The translations under genes were made by a program, and so were the position numbers. Source: Shewanella algidipiscicola (GTDB lineage: Bacteria; Pseudomonadota; Gammaproteobacteria; Enterobacterales; Shewanellaceae). Taken from it: DNA of 64,000 bases. Below, one piece after another: positions 8,684 through 16,272 of this stretch; within the stretch, counting starts at the first letter, position 1; each line of letters starts with the position of its first letter. The stretch spans positions 217,097 to 281,096 of the forward strand of contig NZ_QPQT01000004.1 in assembly GCF_003605125.1 (NCBI RefSeq). Reading direction: 5' to 3'. Under the pieces are notes generated by a model. That model saw nothing but the letters and a program-made list of their open reading frames with translations, ran no database searches and was not told the DNA's origin.

Positions 8684-10408
8684 GTGATCCATAAGATAGT
8701 TCGTCGCCCTAAGGTGGATGATAATCATCTTCCTGCCCATCTCTCGCCTATTTTAAAGCAAGTTTACGCCAGCCGAGGTTGCAGTGATGCCGACTGTGAG
8801 TTGGCGCTTGCTAACTTGCTGCGCCCTAATACCATGAAAGGACTCGATGTGGCCGCGCGGCTGATTGCCGATGCCATGGCAAATAATCGTAAAATCCTTA
8901 TCATGGGCGACTTTGATGCCGATGGCGCCACCTCTACCAGTGTCTGTTTGTTAGCGCTGAAGATGATGGGCGCGCAGCAGGTGGATTACCTCATTCCAAA
9001 CCGCTTTGATTATGGCTACGGCCTTAGCCCTGAGATTGTTGCAGTGGCTTACCGTAAAGAGGCGCAGCTGCTGATCACTGTCGACAATGGCATCTCATCT
9101 ATCGAGGGCGTTGCCGCCGCCAAGGCGCTAGGCATGACGGTGGTGATCACCGACCATCATCTGCCGGGTCAAACGGTGCCGGCTGCCGATGCCATAGTGA
9201 ACCCTAACCAACTCGATTGCCCATTTGCCAGCAAGTCGATTGCGGGCGTTGGCGTCGCCTTTTATTTAATGTCGGCATTAAGAGCCGAATTAAGAACCCG
9301 TGGCTGGTATCAACAGCGCGCCATTGCCGAGCCAAATTTAGCCAGCTTACTGGATATTGTGGCGCTGGGCACGGTTGCCGATGTGGTCTCGCTCGATACC
9401 AATAACCGTATCTTAGTCGATGCCGGTTTAAAGCGAGTCAGAGCCGGCCGTTGTCGCCCCGGTATCACCGCCTTATTAGAAGTCGCTAAACGCAATACTT
9501 CACGTATTGTGGCCTCTGATTTTGGTTTTGCGGTTGGCCCCAGACTCAACGCCGCCGGGCGGCTCGACGAGATGGCTCTAGGGGTTGAAACCTTACTGTG
9601 TGATGACATCATGCAAGCTCGGCGTATGGCCAGTGAGCTCGATAGCTTAAACGCCGAGCGGCGCGATCTTGAAGCCGATATGCAGCAAGAGGCGCTAAAA
9701 AGCCTTGAGGCGCTGAGTTTAGATGAAGCAGACTTACCTTGGGGAATCGCGCTTTACCAGAGCGATTGGCACCAAGGGGTGATAGGTATCTTGGCTTCGC
9801 GCATTAAAGATAAATATCATCGCCCGGTGATCGCCTTTGCCGAGGCTAATGAAGGCGAGATCAAAGGCTCGGCGCGCTCGATTAAAGGCCTGCATATGCG
9901 CGACTTACTCGAGTTAATCAATAGCAGACATCCAGGCATGATCATCAAATTTGGTGGCCATGCCATGGCGGCAGGCTTATCGCTTAACGCTGGCCAATTT
10001 GACCGTTTTGCCAAGGCGTATGATGAAGCGGTGCGAGAGTTACTGGCCCCCGCGCAACTGACCGGTGAAATTGTCAGTGATGGTGAGCTATTGCCCCATC
10101 AAATGACGATGGCATTAGCCCAAGAATTGCGTAATGCCGGCCCTTGGGGACAGAATTTCCCCGAGCCGTTATTTGACGGTTACTTCAGAGTGGTGCAGCA
10201 GCGCATTGTTGGCGAACGTCACCTTAAGCTCGTACTGGAAACCGAATGCGGCCAAACCATGGTCGATGCCATTGCCTTTAATGTCGATTTAAAAACGTGG
10301 CCCGATGCGACCATTCAATTTGCGCAGGTAGCTTATAAGCTCGACATCAATGAGTTTAGGGGCAATGAGAGTCTGCAGTTTATGGTGGAGCAGATAGAGC
10401 CTAAGTGA
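8684..10408 (+). CDS. recJ: Single-strand DNA 5'-3' exonuclease RecJ
   Basis: DHH-family exonuclease acting in RecF recombination, mismatch and base-excision repair. I choose the GTG at 8684 (574 aa, beginning V/M-IHKIVRRP) because TGAGG lies 11 bp upstream and the length then matches E. coli RecJ (577 aa); the upstream ATG at 8624 would add 20 hydrophobic residues atypical for a cytosolic enzyme. Motifs: DFDADGAT (76-83), TVDNGIS (132-138), DHH (157-159), and a C-terminal DHHA1 domain with KFGGHAMAAG. The usual next genes prfB and lysS do not follow. Confidence 0.93.
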   Translation: MIHKIVRRPKVDDNHLPAHLSPILKQVYASRGCSDADCELALANLLRPNTMKGLDVAARLIADAMANNRKILIMGDFDADGATSTSVCLLALKMMGAQQVDYLIPNRFDYGYGLSPEIVAVAYRKEAQLLITVDNGISSIEGVAAAKALGMTVVITDHHLPGQTVPAADAIVNPNQLDCPFASKSIAGVGVAFYLMSALRAELRTRGWYQQRAIAEPNLASLLDIVALGTVADVVSLDTNNRILVDAGLKRVRAGRCRPGITALLEVAKRNTSRIVASDFGFAVGPRLNAAGRLDEMALGVETLLCDDIMQARRMASELDSLNAERRDLEADMQQEALKSLEALSLDEADLPWGIALYQSDWHQGVIGILASRIKDKYHRPVIAFAEANEGEIKGSARSIKGLHMRDLLELINSRHPGMIIKFGGHAMAAGLSLNAGQFDRFAKAYDEAVRELLAPAQLTGEIVSDGELLPHQMTMALAQELRNAGPWGQNFPEPLFDGYFRVVQQRIVGERHLKLVLETECGQTMVDAIAFNVDLKTWPDATIQFAQVAYKLDINEFRGNESLQFMVEQIEPK

Positions 10409-11190
10409 TTAGGCCTTCGAATGAAGGCTTGGCATTTTTGGGTTGAGTAGCGCTTGGGGGCGAATTTTTTAAGGTGTTAATGAAGGTCGTTACTTCATGG
10501 TTACCTATCACCTGCGGTGAGCTTATGTGCAAACACTTCTGCGACACGGTGAATGAAGCGTAGCTTCCTGCTTATGAGCGAGAGACAGGGTGAGCTTGGC
10601 GATAGCCATATACTCGTGAACGAGAGACAGGGATGTCGAACTGGCTTTTAGATAGGGATATCGTTGCGAGCACACCCCTGTGGGCTCTGCGAAATCATCT
10701 GACCTCCAAGGACGGAGGGAATGTCAAAAAATGTAGGGAACATTTTTGGCCATGATTTCGAAGGCCAAAAGCGTGCTTACACCTATCTCTAACGCCTCTT
10801 CGATTGGACTTCATTTGATACGACTAGTGAGTTAAAGGCTAACGTACTTTTGCCCCTTTCCTCGTTAGTACAATTACTCCGTCATTTTGTAATTATCAGA
10901 ATTTCCCATAAGAAATCTATTGAAAAAAGCATCAAGTAACACGTAATTATCGTTACGTATTTTTGTACGGCTTAAGCACCGCCTCTAGCGTGGGTTCTAG
11001 ATATCAGCAATAAGTGTCGATTGAATTAAAGTGCCAAAATCCTATGGGTGTCCACTTATCCTAGTTGCATAAATATCAGCATATTGATACTTTCATATTT
11101 CGAATAAACAGTAACCTACTGCTAGTTTAACTTTTCTTACGTCAGAATAGGCATGTCGTGACATAACCATTTTTATGGTGGGTGGCTTGA
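10409..11190. other. Long non-coding stretch after recJ with hairpins and a repeated motif
   Basis: About 780 bp with no supportable gene. It starts with a weak hairpin (GCCTTC-GAAT-GAAGGC, about 10413-10428). The 12-mer CGAGAGACAGGG occurs at 10579-10590 and 10621-10632, and a related GCAGAGACAGGG lies at 32611. Near 10727-10750 there is a hairpin AAAAATGT/ACATTTTT, then a second one, TGGCC/GGCCA. This looks like a dispersed intergenic repeat or unrecognised RNA, not coding sequence. Confidence 0.5.
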
Positions 11191-11651
11191 TTAAATTCTC
11201 ACTGCGCGATTACGATTTGAAGCTGCTTTGCCTTTTAAAAATTGCTTGAGCAAAATATCGAATTCTTTGCTATTTAATCCTTTTGATAATCTGTGCAGCG
11301 AGCCGCTAGTTTCTGTTGTGTACTGTATATTGATTACGTGATCTTGCCAGTTTGGTTGGGTGGATAAATGGTATTTCTGTGACAGCGAAGCTAACAAGTC
11401 TGCCGTTTTTTTTATGCGTTGTCGTTGGTCTGAGATCTTACTGATATTACGAAACATACTAGCTATATCGGCTGTGTTGGCTGGCGTGTAGCTTATTGGA
11501 TTATTTGGATTACTGCTTATTAATAGGTTTTCAGTATTATCATTATGAAACTGAATATTATTAATATTGGTTACGGAAGGTGTTTCAGCTGCAAATGCTG
11601 GGTTAATGAGTAAGTAAAAAAAAGGGCTAAAGCATAAATGTGATTTCTCAT
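11191..11651 (-). pseudogene. Unrecognised exported protein broken by a homopolymer frameshift
   Basis: Reading minus from the ATG at 11651 (ribosome site GGAAA just before it) gives MRNHIYALALFF, the start of a signal peptide, then a run of eight T (plus-strand A-run near 11617-11624) and an early stop. One more T restores a frame reading YLLINPAFAAETPS, an ideal signal-peptide end, and continues without stops into the 88-aa open frame at 11191-11457. The restored product would be about 153 aa, secreted or periplasmic, with a basic C-terminus. I do not recognise the family. The break may be a true mutation, phase variation or a sequencing error. Confidence 0.6.
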
Positions 11652-11834
11652 GATTATTTCCATATTTCCTGAGTTAAACATCCTGTTTAAAAATAAGCTA
11701 TCATCATTTTTTATTGAAGTAAATACACTAACAAGAATGAAATATATGGCAAAATATATAGCCACTTATAGTTAATGTGCATCAGAAACGACCTTTTACT
11801 AAGCTTTGAGGAAGCATTAGACAAGGAGGTTGTT

Positions 11835-12456
11835 ATGCTAGGCCCTCGCCGTACCCAAATTAACAAGTCTACTTCTGAACTCCATTAAAAATGGGGGGAT
11901 TACCTAGTGAGGCGCGCCTTTTTATGTGGTGATGATGGCTGCTCGGGTCGATTCTGGGAAGGACGCTTTAAATCCCAAGCTTTGTTAGATGAAGCCGCGG
12001 TTTTAGCCTGCATGGCCTACGTTGATTTGAATCCCATTCGAGCCAAGATGGCCACGACACCTGAGCGCTCAGACCATACCAGTGTTCAACTACGCATTCA
12101 GGCTGCCTTATAAGGGTGAGCAGCCCCAAAAGCTACTCCCTTTTATCGGCAATGAACGCGACAATCAACCGAATGGTATTGCTTTCTCCTTAACAGACTA
12201 CCTCGAACTGGTTGATGATACTGGACGTATTATTCGTGACGATAAACGTGGCGCTATCAACGAAAACAGTGTCAACGTCCTAACAAGATTGAATATCCCC
12301 CATGAAAATTGGGTTAAGCTCGCTAGCGAATTTGGTCAATTGTTTCATGGCCCAGTGGGCACATTACAAGCACTCACCCATTACTGTGAACACTTAGAGA
12401 AGCGGCGACGGCACTTTGTAACGAGCTGCCGGCATTTCAAAATAGACTGGTATTAA
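11835..12456 (+). pseudogene. REP-associated (Y1/IS200-like) transposase, internally deleted
   Basis: Remnant of a RAYT-type HUH transposase. An ATG at 11835 with a strong AAGGAGGT site begins MLGPRRTQI, like the family N-terminus, but stops soon. A second frame resumes [10 protein letters not shown] and joins directly to [18 protein letters not shown] and [12 protein letters not shown], so the central catalytic portion that normally separates these motifs is missing. A further frameshift near 12110 puts the C-terminal part (KGEQPQKLLPFIGNERDN to the stop at 12456) in another frame. At least one large deletion and two frame changes make it inactive. Assignment is from remembered family motifs. 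Confidence 0.75.
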
Positions 12457-12837
12457 CGCTTTATTGCATAACAAAACCTGTTTTTCTGGTGCAACAGGTT
12501 GGTTTAGTGCAGCTGAAATACGTCATTTTCAAGTCAGCAGGCTTAATGTCGTCATACATCGATATTCCGGCCATATTGTTTCGACCTAGAATAGCCAAAT
12601 CACATCACGGTGATTGAACATGAACCGAAAGCGTATTATGTTATTGTTTTATAATGGGTGGTATTTTCTTTTCGGCTTATTTAAAGAAATTATCTGGGGA
12701 TTCTCTAGGCTGAAACCTAGGGGTTGTTAAACTCTTGTAATTTTAAAAAAGTGTGTCAGATTTTAATTGAAGCTTTGTTATGGCATAACAAGGCTTTAGT
12801 AATTTTAAAGTCAACATGTAATATAAAAGGAATTTTA
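12457..12837. other. AT-rich non-coding stretch with a solo IS end
   Basis: No supportable gene. It contains CTAGG-CTGAAA-CCTAG inverted repeats near 12705-12720 and the isolated insertion-sequence end described separately at 12686-12708. The promoter and ribosome site (AAAAGG) of the exported peptide gene starting at 12838 must be at its right end. Confidence 0.45.
12686..12708. repeat. Solo terminal inverted repeat of an IS10-like element
   Basis: The sequence AAATTATCTGGGGATTCTC followed by TAG is nearly the reverse complement of the left end of the IS at 12921 (CTAGGGAATCCCCAGATAAT). No transposase lies beside it, and the adjacent bases do not match the IS interior, so it is an orphan end or a trace of a related, deleted element. 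Confidence 0.6.
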
Positions 12838-12911
12838 ATGACATTTAATATTAAGAAAACTAATCTGGTACTATTTTCTTCATTGTTAGTCGTCGCAACA
12901 TTTGGCGTTCT

Positions 12912-12920
12912 GGCTGATAG
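12912..12920. repeat. Target-site duplication, left copy
   Basis: GGCTGATAG immediately before the IS left end; identical copy at 14252-14260. Nine bp is the duplication length known for IS10/IS4-family elements. Confidence 0.88.
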
Positions 12921-14251
12921 CTAGGGAATCCCCAGATAATTCCTTTTACAATCAATTAGTAGACACGCATGGTGCTGTTTGATCTAATCAATTTCGCCAA
13001 AAACAAACTAGAACAACACCATGCGTGACATTACAATACTACATGACTCTCTTAGCAATCAATGCTCTTCCATCCACAAAAAACGTCTTAATTCTCTTAT
13101 GGTTGCCACTAAATCATTACTAGATGGTGATCAACTCTCTTTGACCCAGCTAGGCCGTAACATCTCTGGTAATGTGGCACCTAAGCACAGTATCAAACGC
13201 ATTGACCGCTTGCTCGGTAATCACCACCTCAATAATGACCGAATGGCGATATATCGCTGGCATGCAATGCATCTTTGCGGTGCACTCTTTTAAAACCATG
13301 AGCAATGCCTATCGTGCTTGTCGATTGGGCCGATGTAAGAGAACAACTCCGCTTGATGACATTGCGCGCCTCCATCAGTGTTCAAGGGCGCAGCGTGACC
13401 CTTTATGAGCGTACTTTTGAATTCAAAGATTACAACGCACCTCGCAGCCACAATGTTTTTCTGACTGAGTTGGCAAAGGTGCTTCCGAATGGCTGTTGTC
13501 CGCTAATCGTCACCGATGCTGGCTATCGCAATACTTGGTTCGCTCAAGTAGCAAGTCACGGCTGGTTTTGGTTAGGGCGTGTTCGTGGTGACGTCAGTTA
13601 TCAGCATGTTGGAACACATCAATGGCACTCCAATAAGTCGCTTTACCCAACAGCAACGAACAAAGCCAAATACATCGGCCGTGTTAACCTTGCCCGAAAA
13701 AGCCCATTGCCCTGTCATTTACACCTCTACAAAGCGAAAGAAAAAGGTCGTAAAGACCGCCGTTCCTCAAATGCAGGAAGAAACCATACCGCCCAAGCAA
13801 GCTACGGAAGAAGCAGCAAAGAGCCGTGGCTATTGGCAACCAACTTACCACCTAATCACTTTAACTCGGTCCAAGTGACAAAGCTCTACGCTAAGCGAAT
13901 GCAGATTGAAGAGACCTTTCGAGACTTGAAGAGTCCACAATACGGCATGGGGCTGAGGCACTGCAAAAGTCGTTGTCCGAAGCGGTTAGATGTGTTGCTG
14001 CTCATCGCTATGCTGGCAGAAATTGCCTTATGGCTAAATTGGTATCGTTGCCTTACATCTAGGCTGGCAAAAACACTTTCAGGCCAACACCATTCGGCAC
14101 CGGCCTGTGCTGTCGATTGTCAGATTGGGGAAAGAGGTTCGGCGGAGGGAAAACTATCAAATAACAGCGCAGCATTTACGCTGGGCAATGCATGAATACA
14201 TAAAGTTGGTTCACACTGCTGGGAGACCTGAATTATGAGGGGATCCCCCAG
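12921..14251 (+). mobile_element. IS10-like insertion sequence (IS4 family), 1331 bp
   Basis: Bounded by imperfect terminal inverted repeats (left CTAGGGAATCCCCAGATAAT; right end, inverted, CTGGGGGATCCCCTCATAAT) and a 9-bp direct duplication GGCTGATAG. Length is close to IS10 (1329 bp) and the ends resemble IS10 ends. It carries one transposase gene, now frameshifted, so it cannot move by itself unless the frameshifts are sequencing errors. The insertion splits a small exported-peptide gene. Confidence 0.9.
13021..14238 (+). pseudogene. IS10-type DDE transposase with two frameshifts
   Basis: Homologous to the IS10 transposase: ILHDSL...KKRLNSL, IKRIDRLLGNHHL and YRWHA in the first frame (13021-13293); MPIVLVDWADVREQ (first catalytic Asp region), VTDAGYRNTWF and the YREK-like KRMQIEETFRDLKSP in a second frame (13305 on). 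Near 14036 the frame changes again: the family C-terminus (RHRPVLSIVRLGKEVRRREN and so on to TAGRPEL) is found in another frame ending at 14238. Thus the gene has breaks near 13293-13305 and near 14036. Catalytic residues seem present but are spread over frames. Confidence 0.85.
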
Positions 14252-14260
14252 GGCTGATAG
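14252..14260. repeat. Target-site duplication, right copy
   Basis: GGCTGATAG directly after the IS right end, identical to 12912-12920. Confidence 0.88.
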
Positions 14261-14513
14261 TATTGTTGTAACACCTAAAGGTACATATAAATGTGATAAT
14301 GTTTGTGTTGTCGACAGTCACGGAAATGTTACGGATTGCTGCGGAGGATCGGTCTGGAGAAAAGAAACCGAAGATCCCGTCTAAGGCAAAATTTTTCAGA
14401 TGTATAATATATTAACTGATAGTCGAGCTGAAGTGCGCTCAACTTTTTACGATTGTTTTAAAGTTTAGCTGAAAAGATACCTTTTTACTCAAGGACTTTT
14501 ATCAAGGAATGTT

Positions 14514-15200
14514 ATGAAACTACAACCGTATATTTTTTCTATTCTGGCAATATCAATCGCCACATGGGGATGCATAGAGTTTATTAATGACGAAAAAGAA
14601 AATGAATTTAATCAAAATGAGGGCAATACCGTTTCCAATATAATAAACTCGGATGGCTTAAGTCCAGATGACGCGGCTATTTTGGTGCATTCTGATTTGA
14701 CAGTTAACAATGCAGATAAACTAATCAGTCATGATAGTTTGACTAATGGAGATGATAAAAAAAATGAAGATGTAATTTCGACTGAGCTTCAAGATAATAA
14801 TGTTGTTTTTGAAGAAAATGGGAAATTAGTATTCGATGAACATTACCTAAAAGAGCTATCCTTAAACGAAACTTTCGATTTTATAGCTAGTTTACCACTT
14901 ACTATCACCAACCCCGAGTCACTAATTATTATGGAAAACATTAATGAGGGAATTGGAAAAGATATAGTGGAATATGAAGATATGAATCTCAAGACGATAT
15001 CTTGTTCAGACAAACTTTGTGGCATTGTCATTTCCTCTGGAAATCGTTCTAATGTTGATTCTTTCTTAGATTTAATTACATCTAAGCCCATTGTAAAAGA
15101 AAAGTTAAAAGGGGGGAGCTTGAAAATTGTGGAGGATAATGGCGAATATTATGGGGTTTTATTTGGTGCCATTGGAAATATGCCGATACAACATAAGTAA
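14514..15200 (+). CDS. Unrecognised exported or lipoprotein-like protein
   Basis: 228 aa, not recognised. The N-terminus MKLQPYIFSILAISIATWGC is a signal peptide; Cys20 preceded by TWG is an imperfect lipobox, so a lipoprotein is possible but uncertain. The next 90 residues are Asp/Glu/Asn-rich and probably disordered; the C-terminal 100 residues look folded and contain a Cys pair (SCSDKLCG). Ribosome site AAGGAATG lies just before the ATG. Base composition is clearly more AT-rich than the flanking chromosome, and the gene sits between two IS remnants, suggesting acquisition. It is the only apparently intact gene in this patch. Confidence 0.7.
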   Translation: MKLQPYIFSILAISIATWGCIEFINDEKENEFNQNEGNTVSNIINSDGLSPDDAAILVHSDLTVNNADKLISHDSLTNGDDKKNEDVISTELQDNNVVFEENGKLVFDEHYLKELSLNETFDFIASLPLTITNPESLIIMENINEGIGKDIVEYEDMNLKTISCSDKLCGIVISSGNRSNVDSFLDLITSKPIVKEKLKGGSLKIVEDNGEYYGVLFGAIGNMPIQHK

Positions 15201-15246
15201 AATGAAAGTTGCATAGCTATAGGCTGTGGTAAGCCCCTAATTTTTT

Positions 15247-15907
15247 AGATGGGAAGGCTCAGGAAAGCAGCGACACTGGTTAACGCCAGTCAAATCGAAA
15301 ATGCGTTATGAAGTCGTCGAAGCGTTTTCTGATAATGATTTGCTTATTGATATGCCTGTATCACCGCAAGCGAGAAAGAAGACCCCCAAATTTACCTGAA
15401 ACATGGCGCGCGCGTTTTATTGCTTATCAAAAGCCAAAGGGTGAGATTAAAGGCTTCGTTACCTCGCTGGTTGACCCCACTCGGTATCCACTGGATAAGC
15501 TACTTAATATCTACTGGCAACGCTGGGAAATTGAAGAAGGATATGGCGAGCTTAAGCAAGCTCAACTGCAAAGTAAGGTGACGTTACGAAGTCAATTTAC
15601 TGAAGGGGTCAGACAAGAACTATGGGGCGTACTTATCGCTTACAATCTGGTTCGTTTAGAGATGGTAGCGATAGCAAAGGAAGCAGAAGTTGCTCCAACG
15701 CGTATCAGTTTTAGCGCAGCAATAAGCTTGATAGACACACAATTGATGTGGCTTGCTTTATCGCCGGATGGGAAACTGCCGGCTAAGCTGAAGCAAATGT
15801 GAGCCGATATAAAACACTTTATCCTTCCAGATAAAAGAAAGCACCGAACGTATCCACGTTCAGTGCTCTATATACCTAGCCGTTACCCACTAAAATATAA
15901 GCAATAA
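15247..15907 (+). pseudogene. IS4-family transposase, 3' remnant
   Basis: C-terminal part of an IS4-type transposase: HWLTPVKSKM...YEVVEAFSDNDLL and SPQARKKTP in one frame, then after a frameshift in the C-run near 15385, NLPETWRARFIAYQKPKGEI, DPTRYPLDKLLNIYWQRWEI and EEGYGELKQAQLQSKVTLRS (the YREK-like E region) in a second. An in-frame TGA at 15800 precedes the family C-terminus (FILPDKRKHRTYPRSVL), which continues to 15907. The N-terminal half is absent. Dead element. Confidence 0.8.
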
Positions 15908-16272
15908 TGCTTAACCGAATAGCATTAACTCTATTGACTGGCTTTGTGGGCGCTATTTGTCAAAATAATCAGAGATTACTTCCTGGTATCAAACCTTGAC
16001 GCTGAACGAGCGTTTTTTACATGGTTAATTTAGGGGGAGACAAATTAGACTGGTCAACTTGTCCTTGTGTGACTAATTGTCCCTTCGCATCTGTAAGTAT
16101 GTGCTATTACGTCGTAATTGGTCCTTTATTGGGTGATGTCTGTCTAGAGTTCTGCTTTACGAATTGTTAAATCTGGTTATAAAGAATAAGATGTGCGCGA
16201 ATTTACGACTGGGCAGTTCTTAACGATGTTGAAGATCTGCAAGCCATTATCACGAGCAGATTGGAGTCTTAA
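15908..16272 (+). promoter_or_regulatory. Leader and promoter region of the TonB2/ABC operon
   Basis: 365 bp before a large operon. A short hairpin ACGCT/AGCGT followed by six T (about 15999-16019) may terminate leftward transcription debris. An imperfect inverted repeat GACAAATTAGAC ... GACTAATTGTC (about 16037-16083) could form a long leader hairpin. A plausible sigma-70 promoter is TTTACG-N16-TATAAA (about 16153-16185). I looked for and did not find a Fur box or a cobalamin-riboswitch core. Confidence 0.4.

Larger units (their letters stand above)
12838..14384 (+). pseudogene. Small Cys-rich exported peptide interrupted by the IS10-like element
   Basis: The ATG at 12838 follows AAAAGG. 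Its frame reads MTFNIKKTNLVLFSS and a hydrophobic core ending VLADS, where the IS is inserted at 12921. Removing the IS and one copy of the 9-bp duplication (12838-12920 joined to 14261-14384) restores an intact 68-codon frame. The product would be a signal peptide cleaved after VLA and a mature peptide of about 42 residues with four cysteines (YKCDNVC and DCCGG). Family unknown; a secreted peptide or small lipoprotein-like factor is possible. That the frame is restored exactly is good evidence the gene was functional until insertion. Confidence 0.75.

Noticed and set aside
10409..11190. tRNA or rRNA genes after recJ
   Set aside because: No cloverleaf-compatible segments or rRNA-like sequence seen by eye.
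13579..13878. Separate 99-aa gene inside the IS element
   Set aside because: It overlaps the second-frame transposase sequence, which carries the conserved IS10 motifs, so this frame is a shadow.
15908..16272. Cobalamin riboswitch before the TonB/ABC operon
   Set aside because: No recognisable B12-box core or matching paired elements; only an imperfect inverted repeat is visible.
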